Assembly: GCA_024643505.1 (NCBI GenBank)
Contig: JAHEMW010000001.1
Span: 1-33,599 of the forward strand
DNA from: Demequinaceae bacterium
GTDB lineage: Bacteria; Actinomycetota; Actinomycetes; Actinomycetales; Demequinaceae
DNA length: 33,599 nucleotides
Direction: 5' to 3'
In this document: positions 25,000 through 32,941 of the stretch, in pieces
How the letters are laid out: the number at the start of each line of letters is the position of its first letter
Position numbering within the stretch: position 1 is the stretch's first letter
Program-made: the position numbers and the translations under genes
The notes under the pieces: generated by a model
Databases searched by the model: none
Told to the model about the DNA's origin: nothing
Seen by the model: only the letters and a program-made list of their open reading frames with translations

Positions 25000-25848
25000 A
25001 TGCGGGACGGATCGTGGCCGCCCGCGCCCCCGCCTTTGGCTCAACCTGTCGTTGACAATCACTGTCACCTGGAGTGGCCTGCGGGCGACGATCCGCGGAG
25101 CCTTGAACGCCAACTGGCGGACGCGGCTCTCGTCGGCGTCACCCGCGTCGTACAAATCGGTTGCGAGCTCGAATCCGCGCGCTGGACCGCGGCTGCCGTC
25201 GCGCAGCACCCGGCCATGGTCGGAGGCGTCGCCCTCCACCCGAATGAGGCGCCTGTCCACGCAGATGGAACCCACGAGTCCGGCGTGAACTACGAGCAAG
25301 CTTTCGCGGAGATTGCAGCGCTCGCGACGGGCGAACGCATCCGCGTGATCGGCGAAACGGGCCTCGACTATTTCCGCACGCCCGTCGCCGGACGCGCGGC
25401 GCAGGTCACGTCGTTTCGCGATCACATCGCGCTCGCCAAAGAACTTGGAATGCCGTTGCAGGTGCACGACCGCGACGCCCACGAGGACGTGCTCGCCGTG
25501 CTCGACGCAGATGGCGCGCCGGAACGCACCGTGATGCACTGCTTCTCAGGAGACGCAGCGTTTGCCCGTGCGTGCCTTGATCGCGGTTTCTACCTCAGTT
25601 TCGCTGGCGTCGTGACGTTTACCAATGCGCGCGGCCTTCGCGAAGCGGCTGCTGTCACACCCTTGTCGCGACTCCTTGTCGAGACCGACGCGCCGTTCCT
25701 CACACCCCATCCGCACCGCGGCGCGCCCAACGCGCCCTACCTCATCCCGTTGACCGTGAGAGCGCTCGCGAGTGCACTCACGACGGCAGAGGCTGACCTG
25801 TGCGAGGCCGTCTCGGTCAACGCGGAGGCGCTTTATGGACCCTGGTAG
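25000..25848 (+). CDS. tatD: TatD family metal-dependent hydrolase
   Basis: A 282-residue TIM-barrel metal hydrolase of the TatD DNase family, with 3'-5' exonuclease activity in E. coli. Metal ligands are in place: His21 and His23 in DNHCHLE, Glu119 in GETGLDYF, His156 in QVHDRDAH, His180 in MHCFSGD, and Asp230 in ETDAPFL. An extra proline-rich lead of about 15 residues precedes the first strand. It follows metG by five bases and is co-transcribed with it, as in many actinobacteria. Confidence 0.93.
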   Translation: MRDGSWPPAPPPLAQPVVDNHCHLEWPAGDDPRSLERQLADAALVGVTRVVQIGCELESARWTAAAVAQHPAMVGGVALHPNEAPVHADGTHESGVNYEQAFAEIAALATGERIRVIGETGLDYFRTPVAGRAAQVTSFRDHIALAKELGMPLQVHDRDAHEDVLAVLDADGAPERTVMHCFSGDAAFARACLDRGFYLSFAGVVTFTNARGLREAAAVTPLSRLLVETDAPFLTPHPHRGAPNAPYLIPLTVRALASALTTAEADLCEAVSVNAEALYGPW

Positions 25849-25898
25849 CCGCCTGGCACTTGCCTCACGGGGGTGGCGGCGCACGTCTACCTCTAGCC

Positions 25899-25925
25899 AA
25901 ATCGTTATGAATATGAGATAAATGT
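25899..25925 (+). promoter_or_regulatory. AT-rich candidate promoter region of the G5/SLT gene
   Basis: CAAATCGTTATGAATATG and the following AGATAAATG form the most AT-rich stretch of this part of the window, about 60-85 bases before the G5/SLT start. TATGAAT and GATAAAT both resemble -10 hexamers. No -35 is obvious, and the start point is not fixed. Confidence 0.35.
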
Positions 25926-25937
25926 TGTCTAGAAGTT

Positions 25938-25967
25938 GGCGGGGGCGCCTGAGTGCCTTCGCCTTTT
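25938..25967 (+). terminator. Hairpin with T run between tatD and the G5/SLT gene
   Basis: GGCGGGGGCGC (25938-25948) pairs along its full length with GTGCCTTCGCC (25953-25963), including three G-U pairs, around the loop CTGA. TTTT follows at 25964-25967. It may end the metG-tatD transcript. If transcription of the next gene starts in the AT-rich patch upstream, the hairpin lies in its 5' leader and could act as an attenuator. Confidence 0.6.
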
Positions 25968-25983
25968 CCGTTGAAAGGACCAT

Positions 25984-26775
25984 GTGAGTTATCGAAGGAA
26001 CGCCCCCACGCCAGGGGGCCGGCGCGAGCAACGCGACCGCCACACCGCGCGCACCCGCATGACTCGGCAATTCGCCGTGACCGCGGGTGTTCTCGCGTTC
26101 GCCGCTGGCTCTGTCGCCTCAGCGGTGTTCGACGTGCCCACCGGTGTTGCCTTTGGAACTCCCTCTTCCAGCCCCGCGGCGATCGCCGAAGTTGGCGCCG
26201 GCGGCGAGAATGTCTCGCACGCCACGGTGACTGAAGAGCAGACCCTCGAGTCAAAATCTGTCATCCAAAAAGACCCCACGGCCCTCAAGGGAACGCGGAA
26301 GATCCTGTCACAGGGCGGAGACGGCACGCAGCTGGTCACCTACGACGTGACGTATGTCGACGGCGTGGAAGTCTCGCGAGTTGAAAGCGTGTCCGTCGTC
26401 ACTAGCCCCGCGACCAACGAAGTTATCAAGGTCGGCACGCTCGTGATCCCTGCGACGACTCCGGCCCAGCAAGGCACCAACCGCGGCATCGGGCAAAGCA
26501 TGGCCTCCTCGATGTACGGCTGGACCGGCGACCAGTGGGCGTGCCTCGACACCCTGTGGATGCATGAGTCCGGTTGGCGCCACACCGCGCAGAACAAGTC
26601 GTCTGGTGCCTACGGCATTCCACAGGCGCTGCCCGGTTCGAAGATGGCGAAGTACGGGGACGACTGGATGACGAATCCCGCGACGCAGATCAAGTGGGGC
26701 CTCGCCTACATCAAGGGCCGTTACGGCAACCCGTGCAACGGCTGGTCACACTTCGTGACCGTCGGCTGGTACTAG
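25984..26775 (+). CDS. G5 and transglycosylase-SLT domain cell-wall protein
   Basis: A 263-residue exported protein. A basic N-terminus is followed by a hydrophobic helix at about 29-48 that acts as signal or anchor. A G5 domain, which binds wall sugars, spans about 82-153. The C-terminal lysozyme-like domain (about 170-263) has MHESGW with the probable catalytic Glu195, [11 protein letters not shown], and Cys187/Cys251 as a likely disulfide. It resembles RpfB in position and in carrying G5, but lacks the DUF348 repeats and has an SLT-like domain instead of a typical Rpf domain. The start is GTG with GAAAGGA four bases upstream; the overlapping ATG at 25982 is followed directly by a stop. rsmA follows after four bases. 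Confidence 0.87.
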   Translation: MSYRRNAPTPGGRREQRDRHTARTRMTRQFAVTAGVLAFAAGSVASAVFDVPTGVAFGTPSSSPAAIAEVGAGGENVSHATVTEEQTLESKSVIQKDPTALKGTRKILSQGGDGTQLVTYDVTYVDGVEVSRVESVSVVTSPATNEVIKVGTLVIPATTPAQQGTNRGIGQSMASSMYGWTGDQWACLDTLWMHESGWRHTAQNKSSGAYGIPQALPGSKMAKYGDDWMTNPATQIKWGLAYIKGRYGNPCNGWSHFVTVGWY

Positions 26776-26779
26776 GCCG

Positions 26780-27622
26780 GTGGCGGGCCTGCTCGGTCCG
26801 ACAGACATTCGCACCCTCGCCGCGACGCTCGATGCTCGCCCCACCAAGCATTGGGGTCAAAATTTCGTCGTCGACGCAGGCACCGTCCGGCGGATCGCGC
26901 GCATTGCTGGCGTCGGCCCGTCAGACACGGTCGTGGAGGTCGGACCAGGACTCGGCTCCCTCACACTCGCCTTGCTCGAAACGGGGGCGTCGGTCACGGC
27001 CATCGAAATTGACCCGCGGCTTGCGGCGGCCCTGCCGCACACGGTCGCTGAACGTGCACCCGACGAAGCCGAGCGGCTGAGCGTTCGCCACGCCGACGCG
27101 CTGACTGTGCGGGAGCTCGAGTCACCGCCAACCGCGCTCGTCGCGAACCTCCCGTACAACGTCTCGGTGCCGGTGATCCTGCACTTCCTTGAGACGTTTC
27201 CGACGCTGCAGCGGGTCCTCGTCATGGTGCAGGCTGAGGTCGGCGCGCGCTTGGCTGCGCCGCCGGGATCGCGAACCTACGGGATTCCGTCGGCGAAGGC
27301 GGCGTGGTGGTGCGATGTGCGCCATGCGGGTGACGTGGGGCGCGCGGTCTTTTGGCCGGTGCCGCGAGTCGACAGCGTCCTCGTTCTCATGGAGCGGCGG
27401 GAACCGCCGGTCACGCCAGCGGCCCGCGCGGAGGTATTCGCGGTGATTGACGCCGCCTTCGCGCAACGGCGCAAGGCGCTGCGCGGAGCCCTTGCCGAGC
27501 TTGCCGGTTCGCCTGACGCCGCCGAGCGTGCGCTGCGTGCGGCGGGGATTCCACCCCTCACGCGCGGCGAGCAGCTCGGGATCGCCGACTTCTCCGCGAT
27601 CGCGGCAAATCTGACACCCTGA
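26780..27622 (+). CDS. rsmA: 16S rRNA (adenine1518/1519-N6)-dimethyltransferase
   Basis: A 280-residue KsgA-type methylase that dimethylates A1518 and A1519 near the 3' end of 16S rRNA. It shows [10 protein letters not shown] (residues 23-32), the SAM loop [11 protein letters not shown] (52-62), the acidic strand end EIDPRLA, and the catalytic NLPYN (123-127). The start is GTG, four bases after the G5/SLT stop. ispE follows after four bases, so G5/SLT, rsmA and ispE read as one operon, an order common in actinobacteria. Confidence 0.95.
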   Translation: MAGLLGPTDIRTLAATLDARPTKHWGQNFVVDAGTVRRIARIAGVGPSDTVVEVGPGLGSLTLALLETGASVTAIEIDPRLAAALPHTVAERAPDEAERLSVRHADALTVRELESPPTALVANLPYNVSVPVILHFLETFPTLQRVLVMVQAEVGARLAAPPGSRTYGIPSAKAAWWCDVRHAGDVGRAVFWPVPRVDSVLVLMERREPPVTPAARAEVFAVIDAAFAQRRKALRGALAELAGSPDAAERALRAAGIPPLTRGEQLGIADFSAIAANLTP

Positions 27623-27626
27623 GTCC

Positions 27627-28547
27627 ATGACGCGTGAAGTACGGGTGCGGACGCCCGGAAAGGTGAACCTTCAGCTCGGCGTCGGCCCCGTCAGGGACGA
27701 CGGCTATCACCCCCTCGCGACCATCTTTCAAGCTGTCGAGCTCTACGAAGTCGTGAGCGCGCGGCCGCGCACCGACGATCGCATCACGCTCGAGGTTGAG
27801 CTGGCGTCCGGACTCGTCGTTGCGCCGGGGTCCATTCCGCTCGGCGAGACGAATCTCGCATGGCGCGCGGCGCGAGCCGTCGCCCTCGCCTATGGGATCA
27901 CGGACGGCATCGACCTGCACCTGTACAAGTCCGTTCCCGTCGCGGGTGGCATGGCTGGCGGGAGTGCAGATGCCGCCGCGGCGCTCGTCGCGTGCGCGGA
28001 AGCGTGGGAGGTGGGCGCGACCCGAGCGGAACTTGACGACATTGCAGCGACTCTCGGCGCGGACGTGCCGTTTGCATTGCACGGGCACACCGCCGTCGGG
28101 CTCGGCCGCGGAGACGCGCTGTCGCCCGCGATGACGCGCGGCGAGTTTCATTGGGTATTTGCGACCCAGGCGACTGGGCTATCGACTCCCGCGGTGTTCG
28201 ACCAGTTCGACCGCATGACGTCCGACGCTCACCGTCCGGAGCCGAGCGCGGCGGTCATGGCGGCGCTGGCATCGGGCAACCCTCGCGCCCTCGGTGCAGC
28301 GATCTCCAACGACCTCGAAGCGGCCGCTCTCGCCCTCGCGCCCCAACTTGCGGACACCCTGTCAGCGGCACGCGAGGCGGACGCGCTCGGCGCGATCGTG
28401 TCGGGCTCCGGACCGACGATCGCGGCGCTCGGGCGCTCGCGTGCCCACTCGCTCGCCATCGCCGCCCACCTGCGGGCGTCGGGCACGTGCGCGGCAGCCT
28501 TCACTGCGTCGGGCCCCGCCGCAGGTGCGACGGTGTTGCCCACCTAG
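27627..28547 (+). CDS. ispE: 4-diphosphocytidyl-2-C-methyl-D-erythritol kinase
   Basis: A 306-residue GHMP kinase that phosphorylates CDP-methylerythritol in the non-mevalonate isoprenoid pathway. It shows TPGKVNLQLGVG with Lys12, the glycine-rich ATP loop PVAGGMAGGSADAAA (104-118), GADVPFALHG with the catalytic Asp146, and GSGPT near the C-terminus. The 3' end overlaps that of mscL on the other strand so that both stop codons share one CTAG. Confidence 0.95.
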   Translation: MTREVRVRTPGKVNLQLGVGPVRDDGYHPLATIFQAVELYEVVSARPRTDDRITLEVELASGLVVAPGSIPLGETNLAWRAARAVALAYGITDGIDLHLYKSVPVAGGMAGGSADAAAALVACAEAWEVGATRAELDDIAATLGADVPFALHGHTAVGLGRGDALSPAMTRGEFHWVFATQATGLSTPAVFDQFDRMTSDAHRPEPSAAVMAALASGNPRALGAAISNDLEAAALALAPQLADTLSAAREADALGAIVSGSGPTIAALGRSRAHSLAIAAHLRASGTCAAAFTASGPAAGATVLPT

Positions 28548-28957
28548 CCCTTCGTCGCGAGCGCGTCGCGAATCTCGGCGAGCAGTTCTACCTCGGTTGG
28601 CCCCGCAGGTGCCGCGGGCGGCTCCGCTGCCTTCCGTCGTTCCGCCATCTTGTTCATCGGCGTCACGACGGCAACGTAGACCGCGAGCGCGATGAGCAGG
28701 AAGTTGATGACGGCGGTCAGGAAGGCGCCGAACGCGAGCACGGCGTCATCTGCAGGATCGGCGGTGCCGCCGTCGTTGAGCGTCCACACCAGCACGGCAG
28801 ACAGATCGGGCTTACCGAAGATCGCGGCGATGATCGGGTTGAGCAGGTTGTCCACGAGCGACGTGATGACGGCGCCAAATGCCGCGCCGATGACGATGCC
28901 GACCGCGAGGTCGACGACATTGCCGCGCATGACGAAGTCTTTGAATCCCTTGAGCAT
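28544..28957 (-). CDS. mscL: Large-conductance mechanosensitive channel
   Basis: A 137-residue MscL channel subunit that opens on hypo-osmotic stress. It has the amphipathic N-terminal helix MLKGFKDFVMRGNVVDLAVG, the pore helix TM1 (about 14-44) with the AAFGAV glycine/alanine pattern, a short external loop (NDGGTADPADD), TM2 (about 73-100) and a C-terminal cytoplasmic bundle (VELLAEIRDALA). AAGGGGA five bases before the ATG is a strong ribosome binding site. It is convergent with ispE and downstream of the tetR gene on the same strand, with 87 bases between. Confidence 0.95.
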   Translation of the reverse strand: MLKGFKDFVMRGNVVDLAVGIVIGAAFGAVITSLVDNLLNPIIAAIFGKPDLSAVLVWTLNDGGTADPADDAVLAFGAFLTAVINFLLIALAVYVAVVTPMNKMAERRKAAEPPAAPAGPTEVELLAEIRDALATKG

Positions 28958-29044
28958 GTGAGTCCCCTTGCGTGCCTGACGCGGCGCCGTGCCGCATCAC
29001 TTGGCACACTACGCGCCCGCCGCGCTCGCAAACGGGCGGCGCGT

Positions 29045-29680
29045 TCACGGATGTTCGGGCATCTCCGGCCGACGTTCGAGCGTCGACAACCCGTTCCACG
29101 CGAGGTTTACCAGGTGTGCCGCGACTACCTGTTTCGAGGGTTCGCGCACCTCGGCCCAATGTTGGCCCGTGAGCGCGACCTGACCCACGAGCATCTGCGA
29201 GTAGATCGGGGCTACGGACGGGTCGAGGCCGCGCTTGCGGAATTGATCGGCAAGCAACCCCTCGACCTGCGTCGCGACATCGCCAATGAGGGACGAGAAC
29301 GTGCCACTTGCTTGTGCGACGGGCGAATCGCGCACGAGAATGCGGAACCCGTCCGGCGAGTCCTCGATATACCCGAGCAGCGCGAGGGCGGCCCGCTCAA
29401 CGAGTTCCTTCGGATGGCCGCGGGTATTGAGGGCCCCCGTCAGCGCGCCTAGGAGCGCCTGCACTTCGCGGTCAACGATCACGGCGTACATGCCTTCCTT
29501 GCCGCCAAAGTGTTCATAGACCACGGGCTTCGACACGTCCGCTCGCGACGCGATCTCTTCGACGGATGTCCCATCGAATCCCTTCTCCGCAAAGAGCGAT
29601 CGGCCGACGACCAACAACTGCTCGCGACGGTCGCGCGCCGTCATCCGCGGACGCGGTGCCTTGCGCGGTTCGGTCGTCAC
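29045..29680 (-). CDS. TetR family transcriptional regulator
   Basis: A 211-residue one-component repressor. The N-terminal HTH domain is clear: MTARDRREQLLVVGRSLFAEKGFDGTSVEEIA, then ADVSKPVVYEHFGGKEGMYA (48-67), the recognition helix region. The remainder is a helical ligand-binding domain with no readable ligand. The GTG start at 29680 is followed by a basic lead; the open frame reaching 30085 runs through tRNA-Gln and is rejected. A TetR gene beside tRNA-Gln and glmU matches Rv1019 of M. tuberculosis by position. The palindrome between it and the tRNA is the likely operator, so autoregulation is expected. Confidence 0.92.
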   Translation of the reverse strand: MTTEPRKAPRPRMTARDRREQLLVVGRSLFAEKGFDGTSVEEIASRADVSKPVVYEHFGGKEGMYAVIVDREVQALLGALTGALNTRGHPKELVERAALALLGYIEDSPDGFRILVRDSPVAQASGTFSSLIGDVATQVEGLLADQFRKRGLDPSVAPIYSQMLVGQVALTGQHWAEVREPSKQVVAAHLVNLAWNGLSTLERRPEMPEHP

Positions 29681-29714
29681 GGGTCCTAGTGTGCCGCGAA
29701 TCCTGGCAGACTGT

Positions 29715-29726
29715 TTGCCCGGGCAA
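29715..29726. promoter_or_regulatory. Candidate TetR operator TTGCCCGGGCAA
   Basis: A perfect 12-bp palindrome 35 bases upstream of the tetR start and 9 bases before tRNA-Gln. TetR regulators commonly bind such sites next to their own gene. Binding here could affect both the tetR promoter and the tRNA promoter. There is no direct evidence of binding. Confidence 0.45.
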
Positions 29727-29735
29727 CCCGCGCAG

Positions 29736-29807
29736 TCCGCCCTGGTGTAACGGCAGCATGCAGGCCTTTGGAGCCTTGCGGTACAGGTTCGAATCCTGTG
29801 GGCGGAG
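29736..29807 (+). tRNA. tRNA-Gln (anticodon TTG)
   Basis: A 72-base cloverleaf: acceptor TCCGCCC/GGGCGGA with discriminator G at 29807. The D arm is GTGT/AGCAT-like with wobble pairs, the anticodon loop CTTTGGA carries TTG at 29768-29770, and the T arm is ACAGGTTCGAATCCTGT. CCA is not encoded, unlike the alanine tRNA. The outer anticodon-stem pair 27-43 is a C-U mismatch. A tRNA-Gln directly upstream of glmU is a conserved actinobacterial arrangement. Confidence 0.9.
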
Positions 29808-29832
29808 CGCGGCGGTGGTGGATGGGCGCGGG

Positions 29833-29838
29833 TAGTAT
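29833..29838 (+). promoter_or_regulatory. Candidate -10 element of glmU
   Basis: TAGTAT matches the TAnnnT -10 pattern 49 bases before the glmU GTG, between the tRNA and the gene. No convincing -35 lies 16-18 bases further up, where the sequence is GC-rich. Confidence 0.4.
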
Positions 29839-29887
29839 CGGGGAATACGCGACGCGACGCCCGCATAGGGCACGACGAGGGGGCCAG

Positions 29888-31450
29888 GTGAGCCGTCAGC
29901 AGCCCGCTGCCGTCATGGTCCTCGCCGCCGGTGCCGGAACCCGCATGAACTCGGCGATGCCGAAGGTTCTCCACGGGATCGCGGGCCGTACCCTCCTCCA
30001 TCACGCTCTCGTCGCCGCGGAAGGCCTGTCGCCCTCCCGCACCGTCGTGGTCGTGAGGCACGAGCGCGACGCCGTCGCGGCGCACGTACGCGAGACGGCG
30101 CCCGACGCGCTTATCGCCGATCAGGACGATGTTCCAGGAACCGGTCGCGCGGTGTACTGCGGCCTCGCGACGCTCGACGCGACCGCAATCGCCGCAGTGG
30201 TGGCGAACGGCTCCCGCACGGGTGCTGAGGCGCTGGACGCGCGCGCTGAGGGCGCGATCATTGTGACGTCAGGGGATGTGCCGCTCGTGACCGCCGAGCT
30301 GCTTGGGGCCATGCTCGACGAGCACGAGAGTCAAGGCAACGCCGTGACGATCCTCACCGCACGCGTGCCTGAACCCGTTGGCTACGGCCGCATCGTGCGG
30401 GGCGCGGACGGGGATGTCTTGCGCATCGTCGAGTCCAAGGACGCGTCGGACGCGGAACTCGCGATTGACGAGATCAACGCCGGAATCTACGCGTTCGACG
30501 CCGCAGGACTGCGGGCCGCACTTGCCGGCGTCGGGCGTGACAACGCGCAGCGTGAGATGTACCTCACCGACGTGGTGGAAATTGCGCGCGAGGCCGGCGG
30601 GCGTGTTGGCGCGTTCATTGCCCCCGACGCCCACGACGTCGAAGGTGTCAACGATCGCGTCCAGCTCGCTGAGGCGGGCCGACGGCTCAACCGCCGCATC
30701 GTCGAGCGGTGGATGCGCGCGGGCGTCACCATCGTCGATCCGGATACGACCTGGATCGACGCTGACGTGACCATCGCGCCGGACGTGACCATTGAACCCG
30801 GCACGCAGCTCAAGGGCACGACGGTCGTCGCGTCGGGCGCCGTCATCGGCCCAGACTCGACGCTGACAGATGTTGAGGTGGGAGCGGGCGCGAGCGTCGT
30901 TCGCACTCACGGCTCGCTCGCGGTCATCGGTGCGGGCGCGAACGTTGGGCCATTCTCGTACCTGCGTCCGGGGACCATCCTGGGCAGCGACGGGAAAATT
31001 GGCGCGTTCGTCGAGACGAAGAACGTGGACCTCGGCGCGGGGGTGAAGGTTCCCCACCTCAGTTATGTCGGTGACGCCACGGTCGGCGAGGGCACGAACG
31101 TCGGTGCCGCCACGGTGTTCGTCAACTACGACGGAGTCCACAAGAACCACACCACCGTTGGCGCCCACGTGCGAATCGGGTCAGACAACACGCTGATCGC
31201 GCCCGTCACGATCGGCGACGGCGCGTACACCGGTGCCGGAGCGATCATCCGCCGTGACGTGCCCGCCGGCGCGCTCGCACTGAACTCCGTGGCCCAACAA
31301 AACGTTGACGGATGGGTGGAACGGCGTCGGCCGGGCACGCCCTCCGCCGCTGCGGCGCGGGCCGCTGCGCGTCACGAGGAGTCGCCCCTGTCTGCCGGGG
31401 CTCACGAAGAGCGGGCCGCAGCGGTCGCGAAGAACGAGGGAGAATCATGA
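29888..31450 (+). CDS. glmU: Bifunctional UDP-GlcNAc pyrophosphorylase / GlcN-1-P acetyltransferase
   Basis: A 520-residue two-domain enzyme making UDP-GlcNAc for peptidoglycan. The N-terminal Rossmann domain has LAAGAGTRMNSAMPK (12-26; Arg19 and Lys26 bind the nucleotide and phosphate), GDVPL and EINAGIY. The C-terminal left-handed beta helix shows hexapeptide repeats and the acetyl-CoA region VFVNYDGVHKNHTTVG. The tail after the helix is Ala/Arg/Glu-rich, making it longer than the E. coli enzyme; mycobacterial GlmU also has an extended tail. GTG at 29888 is chosen because AGGGGG lies four bases upstream. The longer open frame would begin inside the tRNA. The stop overlaps the prs start as ATGA. 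Confidence 0.95.
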   Translation: MSRQQPAAVMVLAAGAGTRMNSAMPKVLHGIAGRTLLHHALVAAEGLSPSRTVVVVRHERDAVAAHVRETAPDALIADQDDVPGTGRAVYCGLATLDATAIAAVVANGSRTGAEALDARAEGAIIVTSGDVPLVTAELLGAMLDEHESQGNAVTILTARVPEPVGYGRIVRGADGDVLRIVESKDASDAELAIDEINAGIYAFDAAGLRAALAGVGRDNAQREMYLTDVVEIAREAGGRVGAFIAPDAHDVEGVNDRVQLAEAGRRLNRRIVERWMRAGVTIVDPDTTWIDADVTIAPDVTIEPGTQLKGTTVVASGAVIGPDSTLTDVEVGAGASVVRTHGSLAVIGAGANVGPFSYLRPGTILGSDGKIGAFVETKNVDLGAGVKVPHLSYVGDATVGEGTNVGAATVFVNYDGVHKNHTTVGAHVRIGSDNTLIAPVTIGDGAYTGAGAIIRRDVPAGALALNSVAQQNVDGWVERRRPGTPSAAAARAAARHEESPLSAGAHEERAAAVAKNEGES

Positions 31451-32427
31451 ACGCGGTCATCTCGAACCCCAGCGAACGGCGACTCGTCCTCGCGAGCGGG
31501 CGAGCGCACCCAGAACTCGCCGACGCCGTTGCCGCGGGCCTCGACATCGACCTCCTGCCAACGACGGCATACACCTTCGCCAACGGCGAGCTCTACGTGC
31601 GTTTTGGCGAGAGCGTGCGCGGCGCTGACTGCTTCGTGTTGCAGTCTCACGCTGCGCCCATCAACGAGGCGATCATGGAGCAGCTGATCATGGTCGACGC
31701 GCTCAAGCGGGCATCCGCGAAGCGCATCACCGCGATCTTGCCGTGCTACGGCTACGCCCGCCAAGACAAGAAGCACCGCGGCCGCGAGCCGATCTCGGCG
31801 CGACTCATTGCGGACCTGTTCAAGACGGCCGGCGCGAACCGCATCATGGCGGTCGACCTGCACACGTCCCAGATTCAAGGCTTCTTCGATGGCCCCGTTG
31901 ACCACTTGTGGGCGATGCCGCTCCTCGCCGCGTACGTGCGCACGCGCGTTGCGCCCTCGAACCTCACGATCGTGTCGCCAGACGCTGGCCGCGTGCGTCT
32001 GGCTGACCAGTGGTCGGACCACATGGGCGCTCCGCTCGCGATCATCCACAAGCGACGCGACCCCTCGGTGCCGAACCAGGTGAAGGTGCACGAACTCGTC
32101 GGCGAAGTCGAGGGCCGCACGTGTGTGCTCGTCGACGACATGATCGACACCGGCGGGACGATCGTGCAGGCGGCAGAGGCGCTCTTCGACAACGGCGCAA
32201 AGGACGTGCTCGTCGCGTCGACACACGGCCTGCTGTCCGGGCCCGCCGTCGACCGACTCCGCGACTCTGGCATCTCCGAGGTCGTCGTCACCGACACTCT
32301 GCCCATCGACGACGACAAGAAGTTCGACAAGCTGACCGTCTTGTCGATTGCCCCGCTGATTGCCCGTGCCGTCCGCGAGGTGTTTGACGACGGGTCCGTC
32401 ACGAGCCTGTTCGCGGGCAACGTCTAG
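31447..32427 (+). CDS. prs: Ribose-phosphate pyrophosphokinase
   Basis: A 326-residue PRPP synthase that makes phosphoribosyl pyrophosphate for nucleotide, histidine and tryptophan synthesis and for actinobacterial arabinan precursors. It shows FANGELYVRFGESVRG, the ATP/Mg region YGYARQDKKHRGREPISARL, VDLHTSQIQGFFD and the PRPP loop VLVDDMIDTGGTIVQAA (about 227-243). The ATG overlaps the glmU stop (ATGA) and is preceded by GGGAG at five bases, so expression is coupled to glmU. Confidence 0.96.
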   Translation: MNAVISNPSERRLVLASGRAHPELADAVAAGLDIDLLPTTAYTFANGELYVRFGESVRGADCFVLQSHAAPINEAIMEQLIMVDALKRASAKRITAILPCYGYARQDKKHRGREPISARLIADLFKTAGANRIMAVDLHTSQIQGFFDGPVDHLWAMPLLAAYVRTRVAPSNLTIVSPDAGRVRLADQWSDHMGAPLAIIHKRRDPSVPNQVKVHELVGEVEGRTCVLVDDMIDTGGTIVQAAEALFDNGAKDVLVASTHGLLSGPAVDRLRDSGISEVVVTDTLPIDDDKKFDKLTVLSIAPLIARAVREVFDDGSVTSLFAGNV

Positions 32428-32826
32428 CGGTCACCCGAGCCTCGAGGCGCACTCGTGGTCTCCGACCGCGTCGTTGGTGATGGTTTGACAGCGGTCGTCG
32501 TAGCCCAGACCACGCTCGAGGGGCACCGGTTCGTGCCATGTCTGGCTGGTCTTCGGCCGCCGGTCGTCTGGCGTCGGGCGCCGGTCGAAGCGCGCTCGAG
32601 ACGCTCGCGTATCGCGACGTCGTCCCCCGAGACAATCTGGTGTGGTGCCGCGGACGGCGTCGGCGAAGGCGCCTCGCTGGCCGTCGGCGTCGGGCGCCAG
32701 AATCTGCGGGACTCGCGTTTGACCACGCCGTGAGCGCGAGGCAGGCGGCGATAGCCGTTGCTGCAGCCCAATGCGGCAGGTCAAACCCCCGGCCCTCAAC
32801 CTAGCCTCCGTGCGCACGCTCGCTGC

Positions 32827-32873
32827 GAGTACATGAGTGCTGATGTGATGGCGATTTCTGCACTCATGTACTC
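32827..32873. repeat. Perfect 14-bp inverted repeat with 19-base loop
   Basis: GAGTACATGAGTGC (32827-32840) is matched exactly by GCACTCATGTACTC (32860-32873). Beyond one C-C mismatch at the outer end, another five bases on each side (GCTGC-side with CAGC-side) can pair. The arms are less GC-rich than their surroundings. No T run follows, so it is not a simple terminator for prs. Possible roles are an RNA structure, a binding site or a small mobile palindromic element. Confidence 0.85.
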
Positions 32874-32935
32874 CCAGCGCGCTTGGCGCAGCCCTCGCGC
32901 GACGCGCGATGGCTACCTTCGCCCGACAATCCCGG

Positions 32936-32941
32936 TAGACT
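32936..32941 (+). promoter_or_regulatory. Candidate -10 element of rplY
   Basis: TAGACT fits the TAnnnT pattern and lies about 110 bases before the rplY ATG. The upstream TACCTTCG gives at best a poor -35. The leader would contain CCTCGGCGAGG (32951-32961), CCGGTCCGG (32962-32970) and GATC-AGGCGT-GATC, so it may fold. Confidence 0.4.

Noticed and set aside
25849-25983. ydaO-type c-di-AMP riboswitch before the G5/SLT gene
   Set aside because: The gap is only 135 bases, part of it promoter-like, and the conserved core elements of that riboswitch are not seen. Only a simple hairpin is present.
25984-26775. Naming the G5/SLT gene rpfB
   Set aside because: Position and G5 domain fit, but DUF348 repeats are absent and the catalytic domain reads as SLT lysozyme-like and not Rpf.
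29681-30085. Long N-terminal extension of the TetR frame
   Set aside because: It runs antisense through tRNA-Gln and the glmU start. The GTG at 29680 gives a normal TetR length.
32570-32698. Direct repeat GGCGTCGGGCGCC as a mobile-element footprint
   Set aside because: The repeat is made of common GC-rich words and is not linked to any transposase or target-site duplication.
32424-32771. Minus-strand frame of about 115 residues after prs
   Set aside because: Rich in Arg, Ser, Thr and Pro with no hydrophobic core, no ribosome binding site, and overlapped by frames of similar quality on the other strand. It looks like a GC-rich chance frame.
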